Shown here piece after piece: positions 40,431 through 44,018 of a DNA stretch of 44,018 nt. Each line of letters starts with the position of its first letter. Position 1 is the first letter of the stretch. Source of the stretch: JAICUY01 sp035708065 (lineage in GTDB: Bacteria; Chloroflexota; Limnocylindria; QHBO01); the NCBI GenBank assembly GCA_035708065.1, contig DASSTC010000017.1, positions 1-44,018 of the forward strand, in the 5' to 3' direction. A program made the position numbers and the translations under genes. Under the pieces are notes generated by a model. The model was given only the letters and a program-made list of their open reading frames with translations, was not told the DNA's origin and searched no databases.

Positions 40431-41789
40431 GCGGCTGCCCTTCTCGTCGCGAACCGGCGGTCGCCGGACGCCGCTCGACCCGAGCGCACTGCGCGCGTCC
40501 TCGACCTTGAGCTGCACCGGATCGGCGCCGAAGATCACGGTCAGCAGCCAGTCGACGCCGACGCGGACCTTGCGGTTCAACCCCGGCAGCCGCAGCCAGT
40601 AGTAGCCGCGCCACATGAACCAGGCGATCAGGCCGCGGACCTTGATCCCGAACACCACGCCGACGCCCGTGTACGCGCCGATGGAGGCCAGCGTGCCGAT
40701 CGTCTCGTAGCGGAACGAGCGCAGCTCGCCGCCGTCGATGCGGGCCATGATGTTGGCGGCCAGCTGCTTCGCCTCGCGGACCGCGTTCTGCGCCGTCGGC
40801 GCGTAGGCCTGCCCTTCGTCCTGCGGCCGGGGGATCCAGGCGCAGTCGCCGATGGCGAAGACGCCCGGCTCGCTGGTCTGCATCGTGACCTGGGTGACGG
40901 CGCGGCCAGCCTTGTCGACGTCGACCCCCGACTCGCGCACCAATTGATCGGGCTGGATGCCGCCGGTCCAGATCAATGTGCGTGTGGCGATCCGCTCCCC
41001 GTCGCCGACGATCACGTGATCCTCGTCGACCTCCTTGATGGCGGTGTCGAGCAGGATCCGGTAGCCGCGCCGCTCGAGCCGGCGCCGCGCGTAGGCGCCC
41101 ATGTCCGCCGGCATCTCCGGCAGCAGCCGGCCCTTGAGCTCGACCAGATAGGTGCGCACCTCGTCGTCGCCGATCTTCGGGTAGTAGCGCCTGCGGACGC
41201 GGTGGATGAAGTCCTCGACCTCGCCGGCGGTCTCGACGCCGGAGAATCCCCCGCCGCCCACGACGAAGGTCAGCTGTGCCTGCCGCTCGGCCGGGTCGTC
41301 CTCGATCTCGGCGCGCTCGAGCATCTCGATGATCCGGTTCCGCAGGCCGAATGCATCGGCCAGCGTCTTCATCCCGACGGCATGCTCCTCGATCCCGGGG
41401 ATGCCGAACGTCGCCGTCTCGGCGCCGAGCGCCAGCACCAGCGTGTCGTAGTGCAACCGATGCACGTCGCCGTCGCCACCCAGCACGGTCACCATCCGCT
41501 CGCGGAGGTCGATCTTCTGCACCTCGGCGGTGATCGGCCACGAGCTCGACCGATGCAGCATGGCGCGCAGCGGGGTGACGACGTGGCGCGGCTCGAGGAC
41601 CCCGGAGCAGACCTCCGGCAGGAGCGGCGTGAAAAGCATGAAGTTCTCCGCGCTGACGAGCCAGATCTCCACGTCCGTGCGTCGCTTCAGCCGCTTCTCG
41701 AGCGCCTGCGCCGTCTCGATCCCGGCGAAGCCACCTCCCAGGATCAGGACGCGATGCGGCCGCCCCGTCCCCTGCATGTTGGGTTGCAT
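40428..41789 (-). CDS. ndh: Type II NADH dehydrogenase
   Basis: A 453-residue non-proton-pumping NADH:quinone oxidoreductase. Its FAD loop is VLILGGGFAGIETA, the NADH loop FVVGGGGFSGVETAGE, and the second FAD motif GVFAIGDCAW. The C-terminal amphipathic region (LIAWFMWRGYYWLRLPGL) fits membrane attachment. The start at 41789 follows a CATGCT -10-like element by 6 nt; a second ATG at 41777 is possible. It heads a minus-strand cluster with phospholipid genes and reoxidises NADH made by the dehydrogenase complexes. Confidence 0.93.
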   Translation of the reverse strand: MQPNMQGTGRPHRVLILGGGFAGIETAQALEKRLKRRTDVEIWLVSAENFMLFTPLLPEVCSGVLEPRHVVTPLRAMLHRSSSWPITAEVQKIDLRERMVTVLGGDGDVHRLHYDTLVLALGAETATFGIPGIEEHAVGMKTLADAFGLRNRIIEMLERAEIEDDPAERQAQLTFVVGGGGFSGVETAGEVEDFIHRVRRRYYPKIGDDEVRTYLVELKGRLLPEMPADMGAYARRRLERRGYRILLDTAIKEVDEDHVIVGDGERIATRTLIWTGGIQPDQLVRESGVDVDKAGRAVTQVTMQTSEPGVFAIGDCAWIPRPQDEGQAYAPTAQNAVREAKQLAANIMARIDGGELRSFRYETIGTLASIGAYTGVGVVFGIKVRGLIAWFMWRGYYWLRLPGLNRKVRVGVDWLLTVIFGADPVQLKVEDARSALGSSGVRRPPVRDEKGSR

Positions 41790-41795
41790 GAACCA

Positions 41796-41801
41796 AGCAT
41801 G
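41796..41801 (-). promoter_or_regulatory. Possible -10 element CATGCT of ndh
   Basis: CATGCT ends 6 nt before the ndh ATG. It is a weaker match than the other -10 elements. Confidence 0.3.
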
Positions 41802-41951
41802 CGCCACCCGGTGTCTGGCCGGTGGCTGTGTCTCGGCTGCGCAGCCCCAATCGTCATTGGCCTGACGGCTGGGACTGATCTGGGACGGATCACAGCGTCC
41901 CGTGCCCACCTCTGCGATGAGCCTGAGAACGCACCGGGCAGCATCGGTCTG

Positions 41952-41957
41952 TACCAT
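41952..41957 (+). promoter_or_regulatory. -10 element TACCAT of aceE
   Basis: TACCAT ends 9 nt before the aceE ATG at 41967. A GCATCGGT octamer ends 3 bp upstream and an ACCGATGC copy follows at 41975, an inverted pair around the promoter. Confidence 0.4.
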
Positions 41958-41966
41958 AGACAGGAC

Positions 41967-44018
<2,052 letters not shown>

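Noticed and set aside
40090..41850. A 586-codon minus-strand frame running through ndh
   Set aside because: Only its last 108 codons (from 40416) look like protein; the rest is the wrong frame of ndh.

Overview
This is a high-GC (roughly 70 percent by eye), densely coding chromosomal window with no phage, insertion sequence, rRNA or CRISPR. Gene content and style suggest a free-living, aerobic, high-GC member of Chloroflexota, perhaps of the Limnocylindria/Ellin6529 type. The grounds are a T-box valS, cyanophycin genes, oxo-acid dehydrogenase operons and TTG/GTG starts. This assignment is an inference of modest confidence; no rRNA is present to settle it. Both ends are cut inside genes: valS at the left and aceE at the right.

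Layout. 1-5444: partial valS with its T-box leader, a coiled-coil protein, a small mechanosensitive channel, a 488-bp structured gap without a gene, and clpX. 5564-9449: an alkaline-phosphatase-fold hydrolase plus ogt on the plus strand, facing tRNA-Leu, tig and clpP on the minus strand. 9514-12055: a DinB-like protein, a two-gene membrane-stress-like pair, a DUF3105 protein and tRNA-Lys. 12182-17616: an M16 peptidase pair, an orphan histidine kinase and a J-domain protein. 17672-24251: a cyanophycin locus with cyanophycinase, cyanophycin synthetase, a CphA-like Mur ligase that lacks the ATP-grasp domain, and an M20 peptidase. 24286-29727: an operon of thioesterase, dihydrolipoyl dehydrogenase, E1 alpha, E1 beta and E2. 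29724-32627: a GGDEF/HD-GYP protein coupled to a secreted proline-rich protein. 32824-36136: lipA, lipB and two metallo-beta-lactamase-fold hydrolases. 36281-38826: a NodI/NodJ-like ABC exporter with two permeases. 38848-41789: ndh, a small membrane protein, plsY and pgsA. 41967-end: aceE.

How the genes fit together. Proteostasis genes (tig, clpP, clpX) cluster near the left. The middle holds synthesis and breakdown of a nitrogen-storage polymer. The right half is dominated by lipoate-dependent 2-oxo-acid oxidation: the E1/E2/E3 operon, the lipoylation enzymes LipB and LipA, and a second, homodimeric pyruvate dehydrogenase E1 (AceE).

Three genome-wide habits show up repeatedly. First, many genes have a TANNNT -10 element only 6-10 nt before the start codon and no Shine-Dalgarno sequence, so leaderless mRNA appears common; at 23077-23084 one palindromic -10 probably fires in both directions. 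Second, the octamer ACCGATGC/GCATCGGT occurs at least 35 times, including in very short intergenic gaps and as inverted pairs, far above a base-composition expectation. Third, convergent genes often share overlapping stop codons, which makes the 488-bp gap at 3661-4148 with its 17-bp perfect inverted repeat stand out. All ORF starts given below were chosen from homology, Shine-Dalgarno sequences or -10 placement, not from experiments.
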